This document shows, piece by piece, positions 1 through 13,113 of a stretch of DNA of 64,000 nt. A program made the translations under genes and the position numbers. How positions within the stretch are numbered: the first letter of the stretch is position 1; every line of letters starts with the position of its first letter. Under the pieces are notes generated by a model. That model ran no database searches and was not told the origin of the DNA. It saw only the letters and a program-made list of their open reading frames with translations. This stretch comes from Anas platyrhynchos (lineage: Eukaryota > Chordata > Aves > Anseriformes > Anatidae): the NCBI RefSeq assembly GCF_047663525.1, contig NC_092590.1:55512001-55576000 (forward strand). Direction: 5' to 3'.

Positions 1-2123
1 TCCTCACAGCTGATTCTAGGCCTCAGGGAAACCCTCTGCAGGGTGAGATTTCATGTGGCTATGGGGGCTGGTCAGCAAAACCCATCGGGGCTGGGTGGCA
101 CAGAGCCAGAGCCCTGCCTGGCCTGGCGTCCTGGGTAGTTGGTTGTGGCAGTCACAGTCAGTCTCTGAGGCTGTTAAAGCTTGAGTTGCTGGCAATGCAT
201 TACATCTTCCAAGCCCCTGTGACTTGTTTCGGTGGCTTTGCCCCATCTCGTTTTTTAGTAACAATATGTTTCCAATAGCTTTCTGGCTACCAGAAGATGC
301 GAGTTATCATCTGTGTTTGTGCAGCCTCTCAGAGGTGATGGCTTTGTCTAATCCTGGTACCGCACAGTGCCCCAGGGGCTGGGCAGGTTGCTGCTTCGTT
401 AAGTGGGTTGCACAGCACGAGCAACTCAGCAAAACAGCACAGGCTACTGCTCCTGGGATTGTCTTGTAAAGGAACACATAAATCACTCATTTACGTGTCC
501 TCGAAGGAGTATTACTGATTTGAGGTTAATGCTCATAAATAGTAATAAATAGCCATGCAACTAATGGTACCACAGATGACTTTCAGTGCTGTTTAAGTTA
601 ATGTGAGCACTGGTTTCAGCTATTACATCTGCCCTCTGAAAGAACAGGCTTGTTCCAGCAGTGAGGTGTGTGCAGCAGGCTCCCTGTCTCTGCATCTTCG
701 TTAGCCTGCAGCGATGGTCACTGCCAGCAAGTTTGGCGTGTGTGTGATTCCAGCTGGGAATCTTCATTTTGCTTTTGAACCATTCAGCTAGGAGGAAAGA
801 AGCCCTTTTAAAGCAAGGCTTGGCACGCGTGCAGAGAAGCAAAGCACCATCTTTTTCCAGGACACTCAATGCCTCAGTGAGCTTGCAGTGCAGTGCAAGG
901 GAAAAAGTTGCTGGGAGGCTCTTGCGGATTGTGGCTGAAGTACTCAAGCATGAAGCTGGAGCTAGGAAAGCTCCAGGCATCCTCCTTAATAGACAGCACC
1001 TTCCTGGACTATTACACTAGATTAAACCACAGTCTCTGGTTTTCCCTGATGACTCCAGGACAAACATATTCAACTCAATTAGCTTCTACAGTAAATGAAG
1101 AACTTGGCAATCCATGCTAAGTTGAACCCTGCTAGGGATATTTACAGACTTCACATATTTTTTGAAATATTCCTATATACAAATCACATGGTTTAGGAGG
1201 GAAGGGGCGTTATGGTTCTTTTTGTCCACGTGGGATATCCCTCCTATTTCTTCACCAGTTAGGGTACTGCTGGCAATTGGTTACATGTAAAGAGGAAAGG
1301 CAGTGAAAGGGGCTTTGGGTGTAGCAGTCTGCTGGGGGCTCCAGCTTCCCTGGTCAGGTCTAATTCCAGTTAGCAACTCACCGTCACTCTGCTAGAGAAG
1401 CAGAGTCCCAAAGAAATCTGCAGACAGCACAAGGGTCCCAAAGTAGGATGGGGTGGTGGCTGCTCAGGACATGAAAAGGCAGAGGTGCAAAACCAGAGAG
1501 TGCAGTGTCTGCACTCAGCTTGTGGTGACTGGTTGGTACAGTGCAAATTATCTCTTTTGTAGGGCATCCTTATTTAACTTTTGAAAAAAGAAGGTCAGAA
1601 ATTTAGGCCAATTAATGTGAGCAAAGCTCAGCAGGTTCACATCTCCCTTATGCAACCAGATCTCTAATTATTATCTGCATATTTTAAACACTTTATATAG
1701 TCCTTTGAAATACATTGTTCTCTACCTAATGTTGTATGCAGTTTCTCAGCTTTTCTATCATTTAAGAGCTTTGCGTGTTTTCTTTTTTGTCTTATTCTGC
1801 AGTTCTCTCCTCTCCTTTGTCTTCAATAAAATATTTGAGTAAATTTTTCTGGTGTATTTACAAATGCAGTTGGAATTACAGGTTGTAAGTTCAATGAATC
1901 GCCAGTGTTATGAAACTGTAATGAGCTCTTTAATTGTATAGGTTAAGCATCAAACCTTAACTATGTTTTAGGGTATGCAAGTTATTAATTTTGTAGATCT
2001 GCTTTGTTTAAGGCATGCTTTATTCTCTGGCAGCTGAGACGTAACACTTGTTAAATTAAAGCAGGATGTACTGTTTTGCAGGTACTACTGTTTCTAACAT
2101 GTTAATTCATTTTGTCTGTGCAG
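1..2123 (+). other. APBB2 intron (partial)
   Basis: Intronic sequence upstream of the first APBB2 exon in the window. It ends in a normal acceptor (TTTTGTCTGTGCAG at 2110-2123). I see no coding exon, repeat family or RNA gene in it; the open frames are short and unrelated to known proteins. Confidence 0.7.
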
Positions 2124-5100
2124 AGACTTTGCTTATGTGGCAAGAGACAAGGACACAAGAATTCTGAAATGTCATGTGTTTCGATGTGACACACCAGCAA
2201 AAGCCATCGCCACAAGTTTACACGAAATCTGTTCAAAGGCAAGTGGATTTAAAGGCAGCTGCATTAGTCTGCTGAAAGGTCCCTGAGCACAATGCATGAT
2301 CGGTGATCTTACGCACCGTTGGTTTATTTTTTCTCTCTGGCAATAGGAAATGGTGTGGAGAATTTCTAAAGGAAAGGACACGAATGGGCATGGTGGGAGG
2401 GTGAGCATAAAGATGTGGGTTCAAAATGGAAAAAGAACATGCAGTTTCAATGAATGTGAAATGGTGATATGAAACCTCATATCAGACCTTGTTTGAATGG
2501 TATTCTTCAAGCATGAAAACAGTTGCTAACATGATAGTGCCCAATTAAAAAAAATCAGTGAGATGGAGGGAGTTAAGCTACTGTAGTTACAAATAAATGA
2601 AGGATCTTGGTACCTGTAGTAGTACTGTCTGTAATACTGGAGAGGACTGTTCTCTTCAGTCCTTTCACCTTACGTATCTGCCACCATTCCCTGGTTATTA
2701 ATTTTGGTTTTCATGAATGGTCAGCTCATGAGTGTCCCCTGTATGGTCATTTCATGCAGTGTTAAGGCAGCACATCCTTTACAGCAGGAAAACCTGTTTG
2801 AAAGGCTTTATAGCAAGAAACTTAAACCAGACTGCTTGAAACTATTTTGAATTCTCTTACTGAGCTGTGGTGAACTTGAGACTATATTTGCTTTTTTAAA
2901 AATATTACACTGCTCATTCTGGTTTTTGTTAAAACGTGTCAGATTGCACCAGAGGAAGAGGGGACAGAAGAATACGATCAGTTCTCCCTGTGTAACTTGT
3001 CCTCCTCATGAGTCACAGCTCTTCCAGAAAAGCTCATTATTAAACCCTTGGGTTTTAAAATTCTGCTGATTTATTTTATGCCCGTGCTTGTTTCCTTTTT
3101 ACATTTTGTGTTCATGTTAGTGAGTGAAGGTCAGAGGTGTCAAGTTCCTCTCTGTAGCCAGCTGTATAGCCTAAAAATGTTTAATTTTTGCAATGCTGCA
3201 GACAGGGCTACTGAATTCATGATGTTTCATGCCAACAAAGAGCAAATTTACCCTGTATTTATTACTGTGACCTTCCTGGCAGCAGGGTTTGCCCGAGGCA
3301 GCAGCAGAAGGTTGTCCTTGTGCAAAGCTGCCCGGGGACATGCTCGGCTCCCTAGCCACAGGGGCTGAGCCTGGCAAAGCCTGGACCTGCTGTGTCCCTC
3401 GTCCTTCTCCAGCTCTCAGTTCTCGCAGGTGTTTCTAGCAAGTCTAGCAGGGAAAAATGTGCTACGTGGGCCCTGCCACAGCTGCTTCTATCCAGCCAGC
3501 ACAGCATCTAGGAAATGCCATGGTGGCTATACACAGGGGTATCTGTGCTGTCAGCAAGGCAGCAGAGCTGTCACGTGTGTAATTGTGGCATGAAACTCCC
3601 AGCAATAATTTGGGATCAGAGAGCAACTGAGCGTTTTCAGCCATAGCTAAGTGTAACACTGAATGAAATAGGGTTGTGCTGTTAGGCAGAGCCTGTTCCT
3701 TCGTAGTTCAGCAATATGTATAACTGATTCAGCCAGCGCTTGGCATGTGCTCTCTGGCACACCGGACCCCTTTGCTGAGTCAGGGCTTATCCCTAAGCTA
3801 GTGCGTATCATTTTTCATCCTCAGGGGGAGTACTGTCATATGTCCCTGTAACAGAAAATACTTCCAAATATGAAACTTAGAAGGAAAAAAAAGAAAGAAG
3901 TTTGCCAGAAGTATCTTCAGACCAAGCGTTGTCTGCTGGAACACTAGTTATCTCTGTAGCTTAATTACAATTGATAGTCATCAGTGTAAAGAAGCAGCTA
4001 AAAATGTTTCATACATGAGCTTTGGAAAACCTACTTTAGCTTCCCTGGGTCCCTCCTCAGTCATACATTTTTATGGAATGATCATCCAAAGTGCCTATTT
4101 TGAAGGGTTTTCATCTAGTGCTAGTATTGTACGTTTTGGGGAGGAACATGTTGCATTTTGCATGGGATTTTTAATTCCAGAAGAAACATAAAAAGGGAGG
4201 AAAAAATGACACGTAGCAGAAGATAGATCAGAGGAACATAAATAATGAACGCACTTCTTTGTACATTAAATATTTATATTTCTTGCTCTGTTACTCCTCT
4301 CTGCAATTTTTCTGTTGATAAAAATGGCTGTGTTTTTATTTATTTATTTATTTATTTATTTTCCTCTTCCATTTGTCTGTCACCTAGGCTTGGACGTCTC
4401 TTAGGCTCTTGATGTAGATAAAGAATGGTGAATAAACTGGCAGCAAATTAAAGTTCCTAAACCTGTTTAGTTATGTAATTCCTGACTAATTTCTGGAATG
4501 AGCCTTGTAATAGGAGTAAAGTTATACTTGGAGATACTACTGCACTACATTTTTGAAAAAATATCGCGTTATCACTGTCTTATTCAGATTATGGCTGAAC
4601 GGAAGAATGCTAAAGCTATGGCTTGCAGCTCACTACAAGAGAGGAGTAACGTCACCCTTGATGTTCCTCTGCAAGGTACTATACATTACAGCTCAAATCC
4701 TTGGGATTGTGCTATTTTAGATATGTTTCATTTCTGCTGCTGCTTTTGACCAAAATGGGTGGAGAGGTCAGGAGTGTAATCCTGTTTTAACTACTGAATC
4801 TGGTAAGCTGGTATTGTATGAAACATTTTTAATTCTTGGTCATGTTTATAGTAATGCAGTCATGACAGCTTTTGCATTCCAAAACAGGAATTTTGCAAAC
4901 ACAAAATCTTACTTATGGCTACTTGCACGTATATCCTGCTCACATCAAAATACTCTTGACTTTAGACTGCACAAATTGGCCAAATATGCCCTAAAAGCAG
5001 ACTACGCTCCAGTTAACCACATAGACTCAGAGGAGCTGTAGGACTCCTCCCCCTAGGTTTTATCATCAGTTTAAGCAACTTCCAGGGCAAGAGGTGCAAG

Positions 5101-7845
5101 TGGGTTGCTATCCGACCTAAGGGTCTTCTGCACACTCACTGCATGGTAAAAGCAAGTTGCCTTTGCAAGCCTTTGTTGGTTCTAGCTGAATAGCTGCTGT
5201 TTTGAAAGTATTCCCGGAGAACAAATGTACTATGTGTGAGCTTACAGGAAAATACATGCTTTTAGATCCACCAGTTCATACTAAATAGCTTACCCTTAAT
5301 CCATCAACATGTGTAATTTTCTGCTCAGGCAGAAGTATTGATTACTTGTAGCCTGTGCTTAACACATTAACAGGGATGGTATTAAAACTGTTTCCAGACT
5401 TTATATGGTTATGCAGTGAAGCTCAGGTCTGTATGTCTCAGAGGCACGTTCATTTATATTCTCTGTTGTTTTTTTTAATATGTCAGCAATACAATGTGAC
5501 CCTATTCTTAGCATAAATGAAGAAGAATTGAAGTGAAGAATTAGATGATGCAACATTCTGATTCTCTTAGAAATTATTTGGCTTTATTCTTGTCAGAGGA
5601 AGTGTCGATTTGTTTTAATCAATACAATATCTGCAGAGTATAATGACTAGGTAAACTGTTTTATGTTATTGATGAAATAAAAGTCTTTTTCCCAGCCATG
5701 AGTAGTGATAAACAGAAATCTATCTTTGTTCCCATGCAGTAGATTTCCCAACACCAAAGACAGAACTGGTGCAGAAGTTCCACGTCCAGTACCTGGGCAT
5801 GCTGCCTGTAGCTAAACCTGTGGGTATGTACCACTGTGAATTGTGACTTCAACGGTAACTTTCATAAACTCTAAGGACTGGATTCTGGCTCACCAAGCAT
5901 AAATGCATGGTTTTCAAAGGGTAGCACTTCTTGAACTTCAGTCATAGCAGCCAGACGTGAAGACATCTTAGTGTTCAACACTTCATGTAAACGTGTTTTG
6001 CAACCAGGGTATTTTGGGAGCTGCTAAGAAAGCATTTTCTTTATACTGCTTTCTCTGAATATGAGCTCTGCTACTAATGAGAAGGGCCTTAGAGAACTGA
6101 AATGGTGCAGCAGCTAAACACATTTTTTTTCTAAGTCAGAGGCACCTGTTTTGCTTTTGCAGATGAAGAAAACTAACTTCACAACCCATCATCAAATTAC
6201 TTTTAATGATTCCAAAACAATGTGTTTTCTGTACTGCTATGTGCAAATAAAATTGTTACTGTTCACTTACACGCATTTTCTTCTGTTTCAGGGATGGATA
6301 CTCTGAACAGTGCTATTGAAAGTCTGATGGCTTCCTCTAGCCAGGAGGACTGGATGCCAGTTACCATGAATGTTGCTGACGCTACTGTCACAGTCATCAA
6401 TGAAAGAGTAAGGCAGACTGTCTTGTTTAAAACATGTTTAACATGAGTGTTGAAAGCTGGGAACATATAAGGTCTAGAAGAAAGTGTTCACTTTTACTAG
6501 AATTCATTTGCTTACTTTACATTTTATTTCTTTCCAAGGCTGTGAGTCTGCACACATCTCTGTTTTCTAGAGGCTGTTACTGCTTGTTTCAGCTTTGGCT
6601 TTATTTACCATTCCAAGCATATTCTCAGAAATATAAATTATAAGTATTCATTAGATACTTAAATTCAGTGTTATCCTTTCTAGAAGTTTTGAGCCTAAAA
6701 TATTGCAGGATAAGCCCTAAGCAGCAATCCAACTTTATTCTTGGTATGGAAGCCAAAGGTAACACTACAGTTTGTTTCACATCCTGTCCTTTTATCTGCA
6801 TCTGTTGATGAGGTGCTAAAGCAACATTTCTATACACCTGTTTATTCAACCTAAAGTTGGTAGTAAAGTTTTGTAAAATATCCCATAGTAATGCACATTC
6901 GTTTTATTCATAACCAGAATGAAGAGGAAATCATGGTGGAATGTCGTGTACGGTTCCTGTCCTTCATGGGAGTCGGCAAGGATGTTCACACATTCGCCTT
7001 CATTATGGATACAGGAAACCAGCATTTTGAGTGCCATGTTTTTTGGTGTGAGCCAAATGCAGCCAACGTATCAGAAGCTGTTCAGGCTGCTTGTATGGTA
7101 AGTGACCTTCAAAAGGCACCTAACAGTATGTAAGATTTTCCGCTACCTCAATAAACGTATTTCCAAATTTGCAATTATATTAATTTTCTGAGATAGAAGG
7201 AACACACAAAGCTAGTAATTGGGATTCTGATCTATTTAATGAGTCTGAAATGTCAATTTAGTGAGCAATGCCCCTTTAACGTCTTACCTCCACCAATGTT
7301 TCAACACCTGTGTAAGGTAGAGATCTCTTCCTTTGTTACAGAAGTTACCTAGTGCTGGAAAAACACTGTGCTTAGAGCTGTGTTATACAATGCAGTGACA
7401 ATGCACTGAAAAATAATCCCTGTTCAACAATAGATGAATCCAGAAAACTTATTTTTCAATTTACAAAGGGTTGTTCCTATGACTTAGTATAGCAGATCTG
7501 TCATGTGCTAAAGAAGAGACTGACAGACCCACGTCCCATTGACTTCGGTAGGGCTGTTTGTCACAGTTAAAATGGAGGTTTGACTGTATTTCATAAGAAA
7601 ATACTAAAAATGTATTTTAAATGCTCTGAAAGTGTTGGACACAGTGAGGATTGCAGAATGCTTTTGCTCTGTTGCAGTTACGGTATCAGAAGTGCTTAGT
7701 AGCCAGACCACCTTCACAGAAAGTTCGGCCACCCCCACCTCCTGCAGATTCGGTGACAAGAAGAGTTACAACTAACGTAAAAAGAGGAGTGTTATCCCTC
7801 ATTGACACTTTGAAACAGAAACGCCCCGTCACCGAGATGCCCTAG
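2124..7845 (+). CDS. APBB2: APBB2 (FE65-like 1), last six coding exons, 5' partial
   Basis: Adaptor protein that binds the cytoplasmic tail of the amyloid precursor protein through its second PTB domain and is linked to nuclear signalling. Six exons join in frame: 2124-2238, 4588-4675, 5740-5823, 6292-6407, 6918-7097 and 7678-7845 (stop TAG), about 250 residues. The first exon (start [10 protein letters not shown]) is the end of PTB1. The exons from 5740 onwards form PTB2 ([38 protein letters not shown]). The tail has the proline run [11 protein letters not shown] and ends VTEMP. Human APBB2 is about 758 residues (from memory), so roughly the last third is here and the rest lies left of the window. 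The intron after 2238 starts with GC (AAG|GCAAGT); the other introns read GT-AG. Nearly every residue matches APBB2 as I remember it rather than APBB1 or APBB3. The neighbour NSUN7 on the opposite strand supports the assignment. Confidence 0.96.
4334..4361. repeat. (TTTA)n microsatellite
   Basis: About seven tandem TTTA units in the APBB2 intron between 2238 and 4588. Simple sequence repeat; no sign that it is the tail of a longer element. Confidence 0.9.
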
Positions 7846-10800
7846 CTGCGTACAAGAGAAGATTCTCCTAACGTTTAACTGCAGATAACAGTAGCTACAC
7901 TAAGGAAAATGAACTGACAACGTTTGGCCTTCCATTTCAAATTGCTGATGCTTTGTCTTCAGAGAATTTATCCTTATCAAAACAATGTTAGACAAGCATG
8001 TTCTCTCGTTCTTGCCACCATCGTGTGATATGAAAAGAAGCATGAATAATTTTTTGCTGTCAGTGAGTTACACCATGAGCAATGGAAGGTCTGCTTGACT
8101 GTAAATACATGAACATTACCAAAACTCACACAAAAAAAAGAATATGGCCACGTCCTTCCCAGTGAACTCATGCTAAAGTCCTTGGAATGAGTGATGCCAG
8201 AGTTGATAGGTTCACCGTCTCGAGCTGGATTTGCCACAAACCAATCTTAAATCCTACCGCACTTTGCTCGGTTTTCAACACTGGAGTAGGTACCAAGGAT
8301 CAGCTGCCGTTGAATTACTGTAGATTAAATACCAAGTTTTATTTTTTACTGAACTACACCTGTTAGTTTTAAATTGTTTGTCAGCATTGGTCTAGCAATC
8401 ACTGCAGCATCTCCCTGACGTGCTTTTGAATCATTGCGTCATTTGATCGCCTGTTTCTACATTATGGTTGTAGAGAAGAATCATGTCTGATACCAAACCA
8501 ATGCTGAAAAATAGAGGAGTGTTTTCAGTAATTGAGTACAGGGTGACCCACTGAAGCTTTTCATTTTTAAACATACAAATGCAAATGTTGGCAGTTAAAC
8601 TCATTGTCCCGAATCTGTCATTAACCCATCAAAAATACAGTTTGTTCCACACAGAGCTCATACCAACCAAGACTAAGAAAGAATCGGTAGTTTTACTGTC
8701 TTAAAACTCTTACAGAGACTAAAATGTTACCTATCTTTTCCATATGAGTATTTGATTATATGTTTAATTAATTTTCTGGTTGCACAACTCCCCCTTCCTT
8801 TCAGAGTTTGTTGCTGAATACTTAGTGTGTCACAAAAAGAACAATCATATTTTTTATTTGCACAATTCAATGAAATTTCTTTTACTTTTAATGCTCTGTG
8901 ACAGAATAATGTGAGAGATGTTTTCTAACAGGGCAGTGCTTCAAGTGGGACAACTTAATTTCGATGCTTTTGCTCCAAAGGCCTCCTGTAATTGCCTTGA
9001 TCCACACAGTAGTGCAGATCCTGACAAAGTTGGCAAAGTATTGCCCCTTGAAATTGTACTTCATGCTAATCTTCAACTGCAGTTACATATCTTTAGTTTC
9101 TCCCTTTGCCATCTTCTCTTTAGACCTGCAGATTGGTACAAATTTTGGAAATGGAAAATTAAAGATATTTTTAACTACTGTTAAAAATGTTTTGCCTCCA
9201 CTTACAGGTATGTTCCAAACTGTATCTGTCTCTGAAGTCTGTAAATTTGGTCACAATGTAATTCTAAAAGAATGTTGCCAAGGCTGTTTTTTACAAGGAC
9301 TTTTTATTTTACTCTACTAGATTGTTCTAAACAAATAATTTTATTTTTTTCATATTGGAAGAAACCAACAGCAACACCTGGGCAAAGTAAATTGAGAATA
9401 TAGGGGAAAATAATTATGATTCAAGACATTTCTGCATGGAAAATATAGAACTATTAGAGTAAAAGCCTAAGGTATGAGCAGGTGTAGGCGAAGGCTAGCT
9501 ATGCAACTGTGGACATCTAAACTGGAGGAGCTGAGCCTCCTCTGATCTCTGCATGACAGGGAGTCTGCACCCGTGGCAGTGGAGCAATTCTTTCCTTTCC
9601 TGCTGCCTCCTTTGGACCAGATCTGTTGTTTGTACAGTTGGAAGAGAAGTCAGATCAGCCTAATGTGAAGACACAGAGAAATCAGCCAGGTCTCTGAATG
9701 TGATCCAGTTGGCTACTTGGCTGTGCAGATGACAGGTTATGCCAAGCAGGCAGGGAAAGCTGGAGGCGATGGGAAGGCAAACCCACCCCATTCAGGATTC
9801 GGATTTGCAGCTGTTCTACAAAGACTTTTAAGCAGTATAATCCAGTTTGGAAGTTGTACCTACACAGTGCTGAGTCTCCCCAAGAGAGATACAGACTCTG
9901 TGTTTAAACTAAACCCCCACTTAGGAAACAGCAGTGTAAAGGCAAGAACCTGGGCGAAGAACCTTTACACATCCGTGTCGTCAAGGCTAGAACATCTAGT
10001 TAGCTTTCACTAGCAAATCGTGCAGTTGCAGGAAGGGCTGAAGGAGAAGACAGGTATTTGAAAAGCTGTAGTCACTTGCCAATACGTGTTTTGAGTTTTG
10101 TGTCCGTTACCAAAATGCTGTTGATTTTGCAAATATTTAAGCAGTGTGCCAAATGGTCTGAATACATTTGGCCCTTTTGCTGCAGCAGAACTCCTTATTT
10201 TCCAAAAAATTAAACACACCCAGGTGTTTGCAGAATCAGAACTATTTTGCAAAGCCCATTACCTTTTGTTAAACAATCTATCAAGACACTTTTACCATGG
10301 CCAAAAATGTATGTATGCCATACGTGTGTTTGAGTAATTGTCACTGTTTTAGTTGATGTTCTAGCAACCCTTCAGTTATCTATGCATTTTTTTATAATAC
10401 CTAGTGATTCTGTAGGCAGGCAGCCATGTTCAGTATGCCTTGTATGTCTGATGCCATATTTTAAATTAACCTGTTAAATACAGCTTAAAATATTTTTATT
10501 TTATTTATTCTATTTTTACTGAAATATCCTGCATTATTATGTTGATGTATTGTCTTTACTGGACGTGATCTTGTAACATTCTCTACTCTGTATACTATAG
10601 GTTGCCTAAAAAAAGGCAAGCCTTGTAATTATTTGTAGTCACATTTTTATTGAAGCCTGTAGAAAAATCATGTAAAGCAAAGCTAATTTCTTAATTTTTT
10701 CAATGCAAGTAGTAAGTTAGAGGTAAGTATCACATGTCAGTCATGTCATTAATGTGCTCCCTTGCAGAAGCAAGGAGATTTATATTCACAGTCGGAAACT

Positions 10801-11000
10801 AGAGATAAAAGCCTTTCTTTTGAAATCTGCAGTGCTGGCTGTAGGTTTTATTTAAGCCACTTACTTTCATTTGAAGGGGGAAAATGGGATGCGGGAGATG
10901 TAAGGCCATAGAGGCCACCTACAGGGGGGTTAAGTGGGAGTAACAAAAATTGCATGGAAGGGGCATAGAATCCACTCACAATAAAATGAGTTCTTAGTGA
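7846..11000 (+). other. APBB2: APBB2 3' UTR (extent inferred)
   Basis: AT-rich sequence following the APBB2 stop, with no credible coding frame. The nearest well-formed AATAAA on the plus strand after the stop is at 10980-10985, which would give a 3' UTR of about 3.1 kb. Shorter isoforms using variant signals (for example ATTAAA near 8325) cannot be excluded. The 98-codon open frame at 9717-10013 inside it shows no family resemblance and is treated as chance. Confidence 0.5.
10980..10985 (+). other. APBB2: Candidate APBB2 polyadenylation signal
   Basis: Canonical AATAAA on the plus strand, about 3.1 kb after the APBB2 stop and just before the region where the convergent NSUN7 transcript should end. 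Inference only; transcript ends would settle it. Confidence 0.45.
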
Positions 11001-11374
11001 TAAACATTATGTGCAGAGCCACCTCTGCCTCTTGAAACAAGAGGCCCCTCTGTGATAGGAAGAAAAGCTGGGGAGTATCTAATAGCTTAGGCCAGTTCTG
11101 TGTCATTTACTGAGAGTTCAACATCCCTTTTCATTTTATCAAGCATTTCATAGGTCATTGTTTGATTAGGGATCTAAAATTGTTAGTAAAGCACCCACAG
11201 AAAACAGAACTTTATTTCAGCAGCTAATCGGGGCTCAGCCTTTACAGCGTTACCAATAATGCCGTGATTCCTTCCTCGGGCAGGTCAGTACTTTACTAAA
11301 ACTTGTGCTGTACAATCAGCAGAAGTAAGTTGGATTTATTTTAACAGCATTAAGAAAGAAGGAAACAGCCACTG

Positions 11375-11380
11375 TTTATT
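11375..11380 (-). other. NSUN7: Candidate NSUN7 polyadenylation signal
   Basis: TTTATT on the plus strand, i.e. AATAAA read on the minus strand, with a second copy at 11335-11340. Both lie downstream of the NSUN7 coding exons and about 350-400 bases from the candidate APBB2 signal on the other strand. Confidence 0.35.
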
Positions 11381-11758
11381 AGCAGAGCTCAGTCTTGCAC
11401 AAAGCACCGAATTGACACTGAAAAGGATAATTTTCCCTGCTGTTGACCACTTCTGCACATTTAAATGTAATCTGTTCTGAGAATAAATCTAGCTGCATAA
11501 AATGATTGTCTGAACTGTTACTGGGCCATGGAACTGGGAAATTCTTTTTTTTTTTTTTTCCAAATTGTGTCTGGGAGGGAAAAACATACTGGTTTAGAGG
11601 CAATGGAGCTTTTTGTATCTGGAAAGCTGAATTAACAATTTCTAGTTGAAAGTTACAAATATGCAACTAGTTTTCTTATGAAAGATACAATGTTACTGGA
11701 AGAAAATCACTTTTAAAGTGTTTGAGTACTCAGGCTTCTATTTACACGACAGCTGAAG

Positions 11759-11869
11759 TCAGCCCCAGATATCACCACCATGCGATGGTTGGTGCTTGCA
11801 GAGTAAGCTGGTGACCTGCGCAATCGAGTTCTTCACTAGCGGCTCTTTGATATTTTTGTTAAGATCAAG
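11759..11869 (-). CDS. NSUN7: Candidate alternative terminal exon of NSUN7
   Basis: On the minus strand an in-phase 36-residue segment (starts LDLNKNIKEP, ends GGDIWG, stop TGA at 11761-11759) could follow the donor after position 13177. For: phase fits, and AATAAA signals on the minus strand lie about 380-420 bases further on (11380-11375 and 11340-11335). Against: the acceptor ATGAG lacks a strong pyrimidine tract, and the alternative AG seven bases earlier would stop after one codon. I do not recognise the residues from other NSUN7 proteins. Confidence 0.25.
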   Translation of the reverse strand, partial: LDLNKNIKEPLVKNSIAQVTSLLCKHQPSHGGDIWG

Positions 11870-13113
11870 CTCATAACTGGTTTAGCCTCCACAACATTTC
11901 AGGGACTCAAACCTCGCCAAGCAAGATAAGGCCAATGGTGGAACACCATGATGTTTGTTACGTAAGTAGCCCTGCATACCTGTCATCAGAAAATGCGCGT
12001 TCATCTTGAAGTCATTTCAATGACAACTAATAAATGAGTGACACCGATTTTGATACATACATTTTTTTTAATTGGAGTTCACTTCTCTAACTACAAAATC
12101 TCTTAATTTTTTTTAAGGCATTTAACAATAGTATTTAAAAAAAGAGAACTCCTTACTTTCCTTTCTTTTTGTCTAGTGTTGAATCCTCCTTTAAGATGGT
12201 TTTGAAATAAAATGGGGATTTCTTTTCAGTTCTATCCATTAGAAGCACGCAGGTCTAGATACATCCTTAGAGTTTCTCCAGAAACAGAGCTTATCCTTTT
12301 CTTGGAACAGGTAAGGAGCATGGGTACACAAGGATATACAGCGGGTGAGTGATGACTGAGTACAACAGCTGGTGAGGATTAAAAACACTAAGAGAAGTGT
12401 TCACTGATTTGGTGAGGCACTGATATTTATGTGATGAACATGAGGCAGCTGTCTGCACTGGTGGTGTAATACATCCTTTTTTTCTAAAGCTCATCCAGCT
12501 ACATTGACTGGTGCTAAGGGAAAACATACACGTGTTAAAACATTTTCTCTGGATAGGTCTAAATCCTAACAATCCCCAAATTACCTCTTACAGTCGTTCT
12601 ATCAGTTTGCCATTTTCGTACTTACATTGCCACATTTAACAATAAATCAGTTATTAAAAGTGTGTGTCCCTTTTATGCTATGCTCAGACTATAAAACAAG
12701 TGTAGGTATTTACCAGTTACTCTTCATTTGCTTGCAGCAGGGAGCAGGTTAGAATCCCACAGCTGATTTTTGAAGAAAAACTACTCTGTGTTTAGTCATT
12801 ATTCAGATGATTAGCAATACTATTTATAAAAATAACCTACTTTGACAGTAACGCCTCTTTTCAACTCAGATGAGTCGTGGCATTGTCTGACATTACATTA
12901 TTATGACTATTCATTATTTTTAGTATCAGATTATTTATCTAGTTTCCACTGATGATAGTTTTTAAGCATTTGGGGATAAAAATTGAAGGAATAAGTATGA
13001 GAAAGCAAACCATGTGTTTGGCCAGGTGCTGTACCAAATGTAATTACTGATTTTACATGATTAACATGGCTATTTCCATCCAGGCATCCCATAGTATGTT
13101 TCCCATAGTTAGA

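Noticed and set aside
9717..10013. 98-codon frame after the APBB2 stop
   Set aside because: Lies within the inferred APBB2 3' UTR, with no conserved-looking motif or start context.
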